Shown here: positions 7,501 to 14,700 of the stretch, piece after piece
Numbering within the stretch: the stretch's first letter is position 1
How the letters are laid out: the number at the start of each line of letters is the position of its first letter
Assembly: GCA_023417885.1 (NCBI GenBank)
Contig: JAEZED010000022.1
Span: 1-15,849 of the forward strand
From: Planctomycetota bacterium
GTDB lineage: Bacteria; Planctomycetota; Phycisphaerae; Tepidisphaerales; Tepidisphaeraceae
Reading direction: 5' to 3'
DNA: 15,849 bases
Made by a program: the position numbers and the translations under genes
The notes under the pieces: model-generated
Seen by the model: only the letters and a program-made list of their open reading frames with translations
Told to the model about the DNA's origin: nothing
Databases searched by the model: none

Positions 7501-9150
7501 GTAGCCGTCGAGCCGCTCCTCGCCGATCCCGACGCGCGACAGGTCCAGCTCCGTCGCCGAGTCGTTGGCGTCGGAGAGGAGAAAGCCGACGAGGTGAAAG
7601 AGCATCGGCTCCTCCGGCTCGCCCGGCTCCTGCACCGCCGCGGGGCGGCTCACCAGCTTCACCTCGTCATTGCGCGTCAGGTGCTGTGCCTCGACCCAGC
7701 CGCGATGCTTTGTCCAGACCTTGTGGTCGGCGGTGAGCTTGATCGAGTAGCCGCTCTCGGTGCGCAGCTCGTAGACGTCGCGCTCCCCGGTGGGGAAGGC
7801 CCCCTCGACGACGTGGATCTCCTGCTCATCGACGTTGGTGATGATCCGGCTGGGGAGGTGGATCATCTGGTCGATGCGGCGCCAGATCCCGCCGGGGGTC
7901 AGGACGCGCGTGTCGCCGGTGACGCAGGGGTTGCTGGCGTTGATGCGGCCCGATGCGGGGCAGGTGTGCCACTGGTTGATCGTGGTGTCGTACTGAACCC
8001 CGGGGTCGGCGCAGCGCCAAGCGGCGTAGGCGATCTGATCCCACAGGTCGCGCGCCTTGATGACCTTCGCCACCTTGCCGGACGTGCGGCTGTAGAGCGT
8101 CCAGTCGCCGTCCTTCTCGAGGGCGTCGAAGAAGTCGTTGGGGATGCGGACGGAGTTGTTGGAGTTCTGCCCGCTGACGGTGTGGTACGCCTCGCCGTTG
8201 AAGTCGTAGTTGAGCTTCAGGCCCAGCTTCGCCGCGACCTCCTGCTGCTCGGGCGGGAGGAGCTTGAGCCCCTCGACCATGGCAGCCACCTTCAGTTCCT
8301 CGCGCACCTTCCAGTTGACGAAGCTCTCGATGTCCGGGTGATCCAGGTCAAGGCAGACCATCTTGGCGGCCCGGCGCGTGGTCCCCCCGCTCTTGATCGC
8401 GCCGGCGGCCCGGTCGCCGATCTTCAGGAAGCTCATGAGCCCGCTGGACTTCCCGCCTCCCGAGAGCGGCTCGTCCTCCCCGCGGAGGCGGGAGAAGTTC
8501 GTGCCGGTGCCGGAGCCGTACTTGAACAGGCGCGCCTCGCGCGTCCAGAGATCCATGATGCCCCCCTCGTTCACCAGGTCGTCGCTGACGCTCTGGATGA
8601 AGCAGGCATGCGGCTGCGGATGCTCGTAGGCATTGGCGCTCTTCTTCAGCTCGCCGGTCGCCGGATCGCAGTAATGGTGCCCCTGCGCGGGGCCGGTGAT
8701 GCCATAGGCCCAGTGAAGCCCGGTGTTGAACCACTGCGGGCTGTTGGGCGCCACCATCTGGTGAAGCAGCATGTAGCAGAGCTCGTCGTAGAACGCCTGC
8801 GCGTCCTCGGCGCTGTCGAAATAGCCGTGCTTCTGCCCCCAGTGACGCCAGCAGCCGGCGAGCCGATTGATCACCTGCCTGGCGCTCTTTTCCGGCCCCG
8901 TCACGACGCTGCCATCTTCGTGGCGCAGGACATGGCCGCGCTCGTCCGTCTGCGGAACGCCCGCCTTCCGGAAATACTTGCTCACCATGATGTCGGTCGC
9001 GAGCTGGCTCCACGCCCGCGGAACTTCGGCGTCCTTCATCTCGAAGACGACCGACCCGTCGGGATTGGTTATCCGGCTCGTCCGCCGGGCCATCTCGACC
9101 CCGGCGAAAACGTCCTCTCCCGACCTGGTGAAACGGCGAGTGATCTTCAT
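4591..9150 (-). CDS. nrdJ: Adenosylcobalamin-dependent (class II) ribonucleotide reductase precursor with intein
   Basis: The precursor has 1519 residues; removal of the intein (409-759) leaves about 1168, a normal length for the long actinobacterial/planctomycete NrdJ type. The enzyme reduces ribonucleotides to deoxyribonucleotides using adenosylcobalamin to make a cysteine thiyl radical. By alignment with E. coli NrdA from memory, C183 (HACFIQS) corresponds to C225 and C771 (TACNLASLN) to C462, the redox pair. N407, C760 and E762 correspond to N437, C439 and E441, the catalytic triad. Other family landmarks are NSPQWFN (136-142), GSGTGTNFSRLR (212-223), KSGGTTRRAAKM (253-264) and APTGTIGLLMDCDTTGVEPD (963-982). 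Residues about 1270-1380 match the TSCPD domain. A low-complexity Ala/Pro/Asn-Gly linker (1385-1430) leads to a Cys-rich tail with cysteines at 1493, 1496, 1506, 1509, 1512 and 1518. The start is supported by GGGAAGAG upstream. It is last in the dcd block. Confidence 0.97.
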   Translation of the reverse strand: MKITRRFTRSGEDVFAGVEMARRTSRITNPDGSVVFEMKDAEVPRAWSQLATDIMVSKYFRKAGVPQTDERGHVLRHEDGSVVTGPEKSARQVINRLAGCWRHWGQKHGYFDSAEDAQAFYDELCYMLLHQMVAPNSPQWFNTGLHWAYGITGPAQGHHYCDPATGELKKSANAYEHPQPHACFIQSVSDDLVNEGGIMDLWTREARLFKYGSGTGTNFSRLRGEDEPLSGGGKSSGLMSFLKIGDRAAGAIKSGGTTRRAAKMVCLDLDHPDIESFVNWKVREELKVAAMVEGLKLLPPEQQEVAAKLGLKLNYDFNGEAYHTVSGQNSNNSVRIPNDFFDALEKDGDWTLYSRTSGKVAKVIKARDLWDQIAYAAWRCADPGVQYDTTINQWHTCPASGRINASNPCVTGDTRVLTPGGIWRRIDQMIHLPSRIITNVDEQEIHVVEGAFPTGERDVYELRTESGYSIKLTADHKVWTKHRGWVEAQHLTRNDEVKLVSRPAAVQEPGEPEEPMLFHLVGFLLSDANDSATELDLSRVGIGEERLDGYARYISEQWGELARQRNGGGGERQLVTAGGEGRAAEIAAPTRVADRRMLGRLSAFIRTVLGAGRRLSNDAFTAGLAAQKHILRALFTADGIVTHETVGLRSPRLGLLEDVQLLLLGFGIRSIVTGAEGDAVLRVDPRCLRLFGKHIAMLPGEKLSRLAEVIGAAPADEEPGRHENWDRINGLEHLGMQQVFDLTEPVTASFIANGITVHNCSEYMFLDDTACNLASLNVLKFFDAETQSFDIDAYRHGIRLWTIVLEISVLMASFPSEEIARLSYKFRTLGLGYANLGAMLMQAGIPYDSEEGRAVCGALTSILTGESYATSAEMAGELGAFPGFDENREHMLRVMRNHRRAAYRGGDYEGLDIRPVAIDPVLFDDRASLLSQRMLDAARQCWDRALALGEKHGYRNAQSTVIAPTGTIGLLMDCDTTGVEPDFALVKFKKLAGGGYFKIANQSLRPALKNLGYEPEQIEEILRYVLGTLKLDSDAINWQSLESKGFTVEDLEKIELGLPAAFELPFAFSVWSLAPETLERLGVTPEMKADPSFSVLRHLGFTRKQVEAANLHICGRGTVEGAPHLKPEHLPVFDCANKCGKLGTRFIAPTGHIRMMAAAQPFISGAISKTINLPHEASVEEIKEAYRLSWELGLKANALYRDGSKLSQPLNIKSDADADAATDEEDAEAVEAARDEVAADVARAFGDNFEPGNERVIEKIVERIVHRPLRRKLSDTRRAITHKFDVAGHEGYITVGLYDDGSPGEMFITMNKEGSTVGGLMDTVATLTSLALQFGVKIEDLVRKFEHVRFEPSGMTRNRDIPMAKSLVDYIFRWLGMEFIPGYRAANAPRRAEAPRAEAPSPKADSTSPDAGAANGNGNGNGNGHGAHVAPDTRLVRSPVDEAQEQVFARSGPALAEAADPETARIPASLNRVAALDPLSLQGASAQSDAPACDVCGSITVRSGTCYKCLNCGNSMGCS
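4882..4909. repeat. Hexanucleotide repeat encoding Asn-Gly linker in NrdJ
   Basis: Four to five near-tandem copies of a TTGCCG unit (plus strand) encode the alternating Gly-Asn stretch at residues about 1415-1424 of NrdJ. The repeat lies in the flexible linker between the TSCPD domain and the Cys-rich tail, where length variation should be tolerated. Such tracts can change copy number by replication slippage without shifting the frame because the unit is six bases. Confidence 0.75.
6874..7926 (-). mobile_element. Intein with LAGLIDADG-type homing region in NrdJ active site
   Basis: The intein spans precursor residues C409 to N759 (351 residues). Block A is CVTGDTRVLT with the nucleophile C409. 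Block B is KLTADHKVWT with T473 and H476. The C-terminal splice junction ends ITVHN with the C-extein starting at C760, the required +1 nucleophile. Block F reads DLTEPVTASFIANG, with Ala748 where many NrdJ inteins, from memory, carry His. The central region has two LAGLIDADG-like motifs: VGFLLSDA (D527) and LRALFTADG (D638), 111 residues apart. Both acidic residues survive, but the first motif ends in Ala rather than Gly. A Gly/Arg-rich stretch (563-583) between them looks relaxed. Removal restores the uninterrupted host motif SNPCSEYMFLDD. Splicing competence looks likely; endonuclease activity is uncertain. Confidence 0.95.
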
Positions 9151-9176
9151 GTGCTCTTCCCTTGAACGTTAGGGAG

Positions 9177-9182
9177 ATTGTA
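9177..9182 (-). promoter_or_regulatory. Candidate -10 box for nrdJ
   Basis: On the minus strand TACAAT matches TATAAT at five of six positions and lies 26 bases before the nrdJ ATG, just upstream of the GGGAAGAG ribosome-binding site. No good -35 hexamer is seen 16-18 bases upstream. It would give nrdJ its own transcript with a leader of about 20 bases. No B12-box or cobalamin riboswitch fold is apparent in the 149-base gap. Confidence 0.3.
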
Positions 9183-9278
9183 GGTTTGAAAGGCCCAGTC
9201 GTCCTTGAAAAACGGCTCGTCCTGAGTCCACGTATGCCCCATCCATCATCCACCCACCCGCGGCTTCGCACCGGCCGC

Positions 9279-9301
9279 AAGTGGCTGCCCCGGCCGCACT
9301 T
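9279..9301 (-). terminator. Imperfect hairpin after lipoprotein gene
   Basis: On the minus strand AAGTG then GC pairs with GCCACTT around a GC-rich loop, with a two-base bulge, starting inside the stop codon of the 209-residue lipoprotein gene. No T tract follows. It could be a weak terminator or attenuator that partly separates nrdJ from the upstream genes. Confidence 0.25.
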
Positions 9302-9929
9302 ATCCGCCAAATGGGCGCGTCGACGGCCCCGTCGTCGGCGGCGACTGCTCGCGCCGGCGACGCTCCTCCTCCTCGCGCATCGCCTCGGCCCGCTCCTCGC
9401 GCTCCTCGACCGTCTCCGGGCGGAAGCGCGAACGCGTCACTTCCCGCCGCACCCCGCCGGGGGGCAGCGCGTACAGGGCGTACTCCGCCTGCTCGTCCAG
9501 AGGCCCGCGCACCACCTGGCGCCCGCCCAGGCGAACGCCACTCCTGCGATCGACCACCAGCACCTCCCCGGCCTGCGCCTCAGCCTCCGCCAGCACCGAG
9601 CCGTCCGCTCGCGAAACGCGAAGTAACAGCGGGCCCAGGGCGTTGTAGATCATCGTCCTCTCTCCTGGCGGCAGCGTCGCCGCCGGTCGCAGCCTCGCCA
9701 GTTCCTCCGGCGCGGGCAGCGAATCGACCCCGAGCACATCCCGCCTCAACTCCGGCGCGGGGAGCGGCTCCTCCTGCTCCGCCTCAGCCGCTGCCCCGTC
9801 GGCCCCGGCCTCGCGATCGGGCGTGGGCCCGGATCGGTCGCCGAACATCCCGCAACCGGCGGGACCGGAGCCGACGAGTAGCGACAAGAGGACTACCGTC
9901 ACGGCTTGGCCGTGCCTGTCCAGGCGCAT
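9300..9929 (-). CDS. Putative lipoprotein, unrecognised (209 aa)
   Basis: The N-terminus has basic residues, a hydrophobic stretch (9-20) and a weak lipobox PAGC with C26, suggesting export and lipid attachment. A Pro/Glu/Ala-rich linker follows (about 30-85). A compact middle segment (about 90-160) contains RTMIYNALGPLLLRVSR and GEVLVVDRRSG and ends EYALYALP. The C-terminal 40 residues are a very charged Glu/Arg helix (about 170-195) with a Pro/Thr-rich end. No enzyme motif or known family is recognised. The ATG is preceded by AGAGGA at a 5-base spacing. It begins 29 bases after the stop of the smaller lipoprotein gene, so the two are very probably co-transcribed. Its middle segment resembles part of that neighbour in layout. 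Confidence 0.75.
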   Translation of the reverse strand: MRLDRHGQAVTVVLLSLLVGSGPAGCGMFGDRSGPTPDREAGADGAAAEAEQEEPLPAPELRRDVLGVDSLPAPEELARLRPAATLPPGERTMIYNALGPLLLRVSRADGSVLAEAEAQAGEVLVVDRRSGVRLGGRQVVRGPLDEQAEYALYALPPGGVRREVTRSRFRPETVEEREERAEAMREEEERRRREQSPPTTGPSTRPFGG

Positions 9930-9958
9930 TGCAATCCTCTTCTTCCGAACGATGCCCG

Positions 9959-10348
9959 CTACACCTGCTCGCGGCGGCGCATCAGGTAAAGGGCCAGGTT
10001 GTCCACGTTCTCGGTGTTGCCGTCCCAGACCTCGGCGCCGTTCAGGTCAGCGCCGTCGCGCCCGACCTTGAGCTCGCCGTCGCGGTCCGCGACGCCGCTC
10101 GCCAGGAGCTGGTCGGCCCGCTCGTCCACCAGGAACCAGCGCTGGCCCTTGTAGACGGGAACGGTGAAGTCGCCCGTGCCGCTCATGACCGCAACACGAA
10201 CCGCGGCATCCGGCACGCTCTCGAGCTCCGGTCCGCCCACGATCTCGTCCGGCACCGGCAGGTAGACCGATTCCGGGTCCGATTCGCAGCCCAGCAGGCC
10301 GACACACAGGGTCGCGCTCAGCAGTGCGATTCCGATTCGACGATTCAT
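9959..10348 (-). CDS. Putative small lipoprotein, unrecognised (129 aa)
   Basis: The N-terminus MNRRIGIALLSATLCVGLLGC is a clear lipoprotein signal peptide: basic start, hydrophobic core and lipobox LLGC with C21. Asp at 24 (C-E-S-D) does not give the classical +2 Asp retention signal, because the +2 residue is Glu. The mature part includes VRVAVMSGTGDFTVPVYKGQ and WFLVDERADQLLASGV, and ends NLALYLMRRREQV, with no known motif. A strong ribosome-binding site, GAAGGAGA, precedes the ATG. It follows dcd by 139 bases and is followed by the larger lipoprotein after 29 bases, all on the same strand. Function is unknown. Confidence 0.82.
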   Translation of the reverse strand: MNRRIGIALLSATLCVGLLGCESDPESVYLPVPDEIVGGPELESVPDAAVRVAVMSGTGDFTVPVYKGQRWFLVDERADQLLASGVADRDGELKVGRDGADLNGAEVWDGNTENVDNLALYLMRRREQV

Positions 10349-10487
10349 CTGAAATCTCCTTCACATCGGTTTCCCTCCCGCGGAGCCGCGCGCCACCGAT
10401 TGGCCCGCATTCGCCTCCGCAGGAGTTCGCGTCGCATCCTGCTTCGCTTCCACTGACTGATTCGTTTCCGCCTCTTGGTCCGCCTTC

Positions 10488-11060
10488 TCAATCCACCTTC
10501 GGCAGGGTCAGGCCCGCCTGGTCCTGGTACTTTCCGCCCTTGTCCGCGTAGCTCACCGCGCACACCCGGTCGGCCTTGATGAAGACCATCTGGGCAATTC
10601 CCTCGTTGGCGTACACCTTCGCCGGCAGCGGCGTCGTGTTGCTGATCTCCAGCGTCACCTTCCCGCGCCACTCCGGCTCGAGCGGCGTCACGTTCACGAT
10701 CAGGCCGCACCGCGCGTACGTGCTCTTGCCCACGCAGATCGCCAGGACGTCGCGCGGGATGCGCATCGTCTCCACCGTCTCCGCCAGCGCAAAGCTGTTG
10801 GGCGGGATGATCACATGATCACGGTTCGTGTTCGCCGTGTCGATCGTCACGAACATGTCGTCGCCGAACGCCTTCGGATCGACGATCGCCTGCCCGCCGT
10901 GCGGCGCGGTCGGCGTGAAGATCTTGAAGATCGTCCCGACGCGGACGTCGTAGCCGTAGGAGCTGACGCCGTAGCTGATGCGCCCGGGACGCTTCACGTT
11001 CTCGTCGAACGGCTCGATCCCGACGAGCTCCCTGATCTGCGAATCGCACAAAACGCCCAT
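10488..11060 (-). CDS. dcd: dCTP deaminase
   Basis: This 190-residue protein deaminates dCTP to dUTP, feeding dTMP synthesis in the cytosol. Landmarks of the trimeric Dcd/dUTPase fold are visible: GRISYGVSSYGYDVRVG (26-42), GKSTYARCGL (111-120) with the Ser-x-x-x-Arg pocket, and WRGKVTLEISNT (131-142), where E138 matches the catalytic Glu138 of E. coli Dcd in number and context. The C-terminal YQDQAGLTLPKVD is the usual nucleotide-covering tail. The reading frame is open for another 87 residues upstream, but that stretch is low-complexity and GC-driven. The ATG at 11058-11060 starts the conserved MGVLCDSQI and is preceded by AAGGAG. A bifunctional dCTP deaminase/dUTPase cannot be fully excluded. 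It heads the same-strand block that ends with nrdJ. Confidence 0.96.
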   Translation of the reverse strand: MGVLCDSQIRELVGIEPFDENVKRPGRISYGVSSYGYDVRVGTIFKIFTPTAPHGGQAIVDPKAFGDDMFVTIDTANTNRDHVIIPPNSFALAETVETMRIPRDVLAICVGKSTYARCGLIVNVTPLEPEWRGKVTLEISNTTPLPAKVYANEGIAQMVFIKADRVCAVSYADKGGKYQDQAGLTLPKVD

Positions 11061-11711
11061 GTCTTTCCGCTCCTTGCTGCGGCGTCCATGTTCTCCCGCG
11101 CCGGTCCGCCCCATGGGCATGCCGATCGCCGGCGCCACCGCGGACGACAAACGCCCGGCGGGCGGCAACTGCTGGCCAGGCCCCGCCTCCGCGGGACTGG
11201 CGTGATCCGGTTGTATGCCCGGGACGTCTGTCCCGAGCGGGGCGATTCCGTGCCCGTGGCGAGGCGCCCGTCCGGCCGAGGCCGGCGACGCTAACCCGTT
11301 GAGGCAACCCGCGTACCGCAAAAGCTCTGCGGCGCCTCCGGAGCCTGAAGCGGCGATCCATCCGCCGCCAATCGCTCCCTACCTGCCCGGTCGTCCCTGA
11401 ACGAGCGACAAAGATCGAAGGTTACACAACATCTTGGGGAGGGCAACCCTTTCTTCGCCAGATTTTGTATCGGCAGGAAGCAGGTACACTCCACCGCCCC
11501 CAGGTCCAGAGGCGGCAATCGCTTAGGCTAAATCCACCCGCTCCATGGAAACAACGTGTAGCGGTTGGCGCGACGGGTTATCCACCGCGGCCTCCCCAAT
11601 CCTGTCCAAATCCTGCCTCGCGACGCGCTCCCTCACCCCTGGCCTGCCCGGGCGCAGCCGTAACAATGCGACCCGCACTCTCTTCTGCTCCTCCAACACG
11701 GAACGCCAGCG
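11061..11711. other. Gene-free divergent intergenic region with clustered hairpins
   Basis: No convincing gene is seen in these 651 bases between dcd (leftward) and the alpha-mannosidase (rightward). Short ORFs here lack ribosome-binding sites and normal codon choice. Between 11220 and 11368 several hairpins occur in series. They are CGGGAC/GTCCCG (11220-11235), CCGGCC/GGCCGG (11272-11285), CCGC/GCGG around AAAAGCTCT (11316-11332), and GCGGCG/CGCCGC (11350-11368). They could be a structured leader of dcd on the minus strand, a small RNA, or REP-like repeats. The stretch 11400-11490 is AT-richer than its surroundings and is the likeliest place for promoters of both flanking genes. Confidence 0.6.
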
Positions 11712-14700
11712 TTGCTCCGACATCCTGACTACATTCGGCGTCGTGCCCGACAGCTCGTCCAGCGGCTCAGGGAAAGGATTTACGCGCAGCGACGCCCGCT
11801 CGACCGGCTGCTCGTGGCTGGACCTGTCGATCGCATCACCTACCAGCAGGCGCGGCGGCTGAAGAACTTCAAGCCCGCCGAGATCGGCATGCCCCTAGGA
11901 CCGGAGTGGGCGACCTTCTGGTTCCGCGCCCAGGCCACTATCCCGAAAGAGTGGGACGGCCGTCGCGTCGATCTGCTCTGGATCACCTACGGGGAGAACA
12001 CGCTCTGGCTCGGCGGGCAGTCGCGGCAGGGGCTGAACTTCTCGCTGACGTACGGCCACCCCCCGCCGCCGCAGCGGGCGGCGGCGCCGCTGGTGGGGCG
12101 TGCCCGCGCCGGGGAGCGGATGAGCTTCGAGATCGAGTCGGCGTGCAACGGGCTCTTCGGGCAGGAGAAGAGCCAGCCATACGCGCACGTGTCGCCCTAC
12201 GTCCTGGACAAGGCGGAGATCGCCCTCTTCGACCCACGGGCCTTCGAGCTTTACCACGACCTGCGCGTGCTCGTCGACCTCGAGGCGGAGAGCCAGGATC
12301 CCGAGACGCGCGATCTCGACGCCGCCTGGGCGGGCCTGCTGCTCGGTGAGCTCAACCACTTCTGCAACGCCTGCGACCCGGACGATCCCGGCACCTGGGC
12401 CCAAGCCGGCCAACTGCTCAAGCGCCTCTACGACTACCACAACGGCGCCGCCGTCCACGAGATCAGCGCGATCGGGCACGCCCATATCGACACCGCCTGG
12501 CTCTGGCCGGTCGCCGAGACGCACCGGAAGATCGAGCGCTCCTGGAGCACCGTGCTGCGCCTGATGGAGGAGTACCCCGATTTCCGCTTCGCCTCGAGCC
12601 AGGCATACCAGTACGAGGTGATCCGCCAGCGCAATCCCGCGCTTTACGTGCGCATCAAGGCCGCACACCAGCGCGGGCAGTGGTACTGCGTCGGCGGGAC
12701 GTGGATCGAGTCGGATTGCAACCTTCCCTCGGGCGAGTCGCTGATCCGGCAGTTCCTGTATGGCCAGCGATTCTTCGAGCGCGAGTTCGGCGGGCGCTGC
12801 GGGGAGATGTGGGCGCCCGACGTCTTCGGGGCCTGCGCGCAGCTGCCGCAGGTCATGCGGCACTGCGGCGTCGACCGCTTCCTGACGAGCAAGTTCAGCT
12901 GGAACCGCTTCAACAAGCCGGATCACCACACCTTCACCTGGGAAGGGATCGACGGCTCGGCGGTGCTGGCTCACTACCTCCCCAGCGACACCTACAACAC
13001 GACCGTCACCATCGAACAGATGCGGCGCAACGCCCGCTCCTTCCGCAACCACGACCTCGGACACGACTCGCTCATGGTCTTCGGCTACGGCGACGGGGGC
13101 GGCGGGCCGGACGAGACCATGCTCGAGACCATCCGCCGCGCCCGCGACCTCCAGGGGCTGCCGCGAACGGTCATGCGCTCGCCGGACGAGTTCTTCGCGC
13201 GCATCGCCACCGACGCCATCGAGCATCCGCGCTACGTCGGGGAGCTCTACCTGGAGCTTCACCGGGGCACCTACACCACGCACGCCGCGACCAAGCGCGC
13301 CAATCGGAAGTGCGAGATCGCGCTGCACGACGCCGAGTTCCTCTGCGCGGTCGCCTCCGAAGCCGCCGGTCACGAATACCCCGCCGTTCGCCTCGAGGAG
13401 CTGTGGCGCCTCGTGCTGCTGAACCAGTTCCACGACATCCTGCCCGGCAGCAGCATCGGCGAGGTCTACGAGCAGGCGCAGAAGGAGTACGTCCAGGTGC
13501 TCGCCGGCGCCGGCGAACTGCGCGATAGCGCGCTGCGGGCGCTCGGCTCAAAGCGCAGCGGCCGCCGCTCCGCGGGAGCGTTCACGCCGCTGAACACGAC
13601 CGGCTTTGCGCGCCGCGAGGTGATCGAGCTGCCGGGCGCGAAGCTGGGCTTCGTCGAGACACCCCCTTACGGCTTCGGCGCGACGGCGGAGCCGCGCGAT
13701 GCCGTTGTCGTCCGCGAGCTCGAAGGGGCGGGCGACCCGATCGTGCTGGAGAACGACCAGCTCGCGGCCACCTTCTCGGCCTCGGGGCGACTGTTGTCGC
13801 TGGTGCACAAGCCGACGGGGCGCGAGGCCATCGCCCCCGGTTGCGCAGGCAACGACCTGGAGCTGTACGACGACCGCCCGGTCGCCCACGACGCCTGGGA
13901 CATCGACCCCTTCCACATCGAGACGCGCCGGCCCGTCGGCCCCGCGGAGGAGGTGTCGCGGCTCGAGGAGCAGCTTCCGCTCCGCGGCGGGGTGCGCTTC
14001 GTGCACAAGGTCGGCCGCAGCAGCCGGATCGTCGTGGTCGCGCGGCTGGACGCCGAGAGCGAGCGGTTGGAATTTCACTGCGAGGCGGACTGGCGGGAGG
14101 ATCACAAGCTCCTGAAGGTCGCATTCGCGCTGGACGTCCGGTCGATGGCGGCGACGTACGAGATCCCCTTCGGCGCGCTCGACCGCCCCACCCACTTCAA
14201 CACCTCCTTCGACGCCGCGAAGTTCGAGGTGCCGGCGCAGCGGTGGGCGGACCTCTCCGAGCCGGGCTTCGGCGTGGCGCTGCTGAACGACTGCAAGTAT
14301 GGCTACAGCGCCTATCGCAACGTCCTGCGCCTGAGCCTGCTGCGCGCCCCCACCTACCCCGACCCCGCCGCCGATCGCGGAATGCATCGCTTCGCCTACG
14401 CCCTCTATCCCCACGCTGGCATGTGGCACGAGAGCGATGTCGTCGCCCAGGCGGCGCGCTTCAACCAACCGCCCGTGCCGGCGCCGGGCGCCCTGGAGCC
14501 GCGCAGCTTTCTTCATGTCGACAGCCCGCACCTCGTGCTGGACACGGTGAAGCGTGCCGAGGAGGGAGACGGGCTCGTGCTGCGCCTCTACGAGTGCCAC
14601 GGCGCCCGCGGAACCGCGCGCCTGCGGATGGGCCTTCCGGTCGCCTCCGCCTGCCTCTGCAACGGCCTGGAGGATGACGGCCCGCCGCTCGAGCTGGCGG

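Noticed and set aside
5110..9165. Very long open frame (1351 codons) on the plus strand opposite nrdJ
   Set aside because: It mirrors the codon structure of nrdJ in high-GC DNA. The product is Arg/Ala/Val/Leu-rich with no motif and no ribosome-binding site, while nrdJ is unmistakable on the other strand.
9151..9299. Cobalamin riboswitch upstream of nrdJ
   Set aside because: A B12-dependent reductase made this worth checking, but no B12 box or the required fold is seen. The GCCACTT near 9280 is isolated and the space is short.
11061..11321. 87-residue N-terminal extension of dCTP deaminase
   Set aside because: The frame is open but the sequence is low-complexity. The conserved MGVLCDSQI start at 11060 has a good ribosome-binding site and gives the normal family length.
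11281..11370. c-di-GMP-I (GEMM) riboswitch suggested by GGCAACC and CGCAAAAGC
   Set aside because: The hairpin with a GNRA loop that must separate these two motifs is absent and the second stem does not follow, so the match is only superficial.
11523..11723. 66-codon minus-strand ORF overlapping the start of the mannosidase
   Set aside because: It has no usable ribosome-binding site, its third-position GC is lower than in the clear genes, it overlaps the mannosidase start, and it has no recognisable motif.
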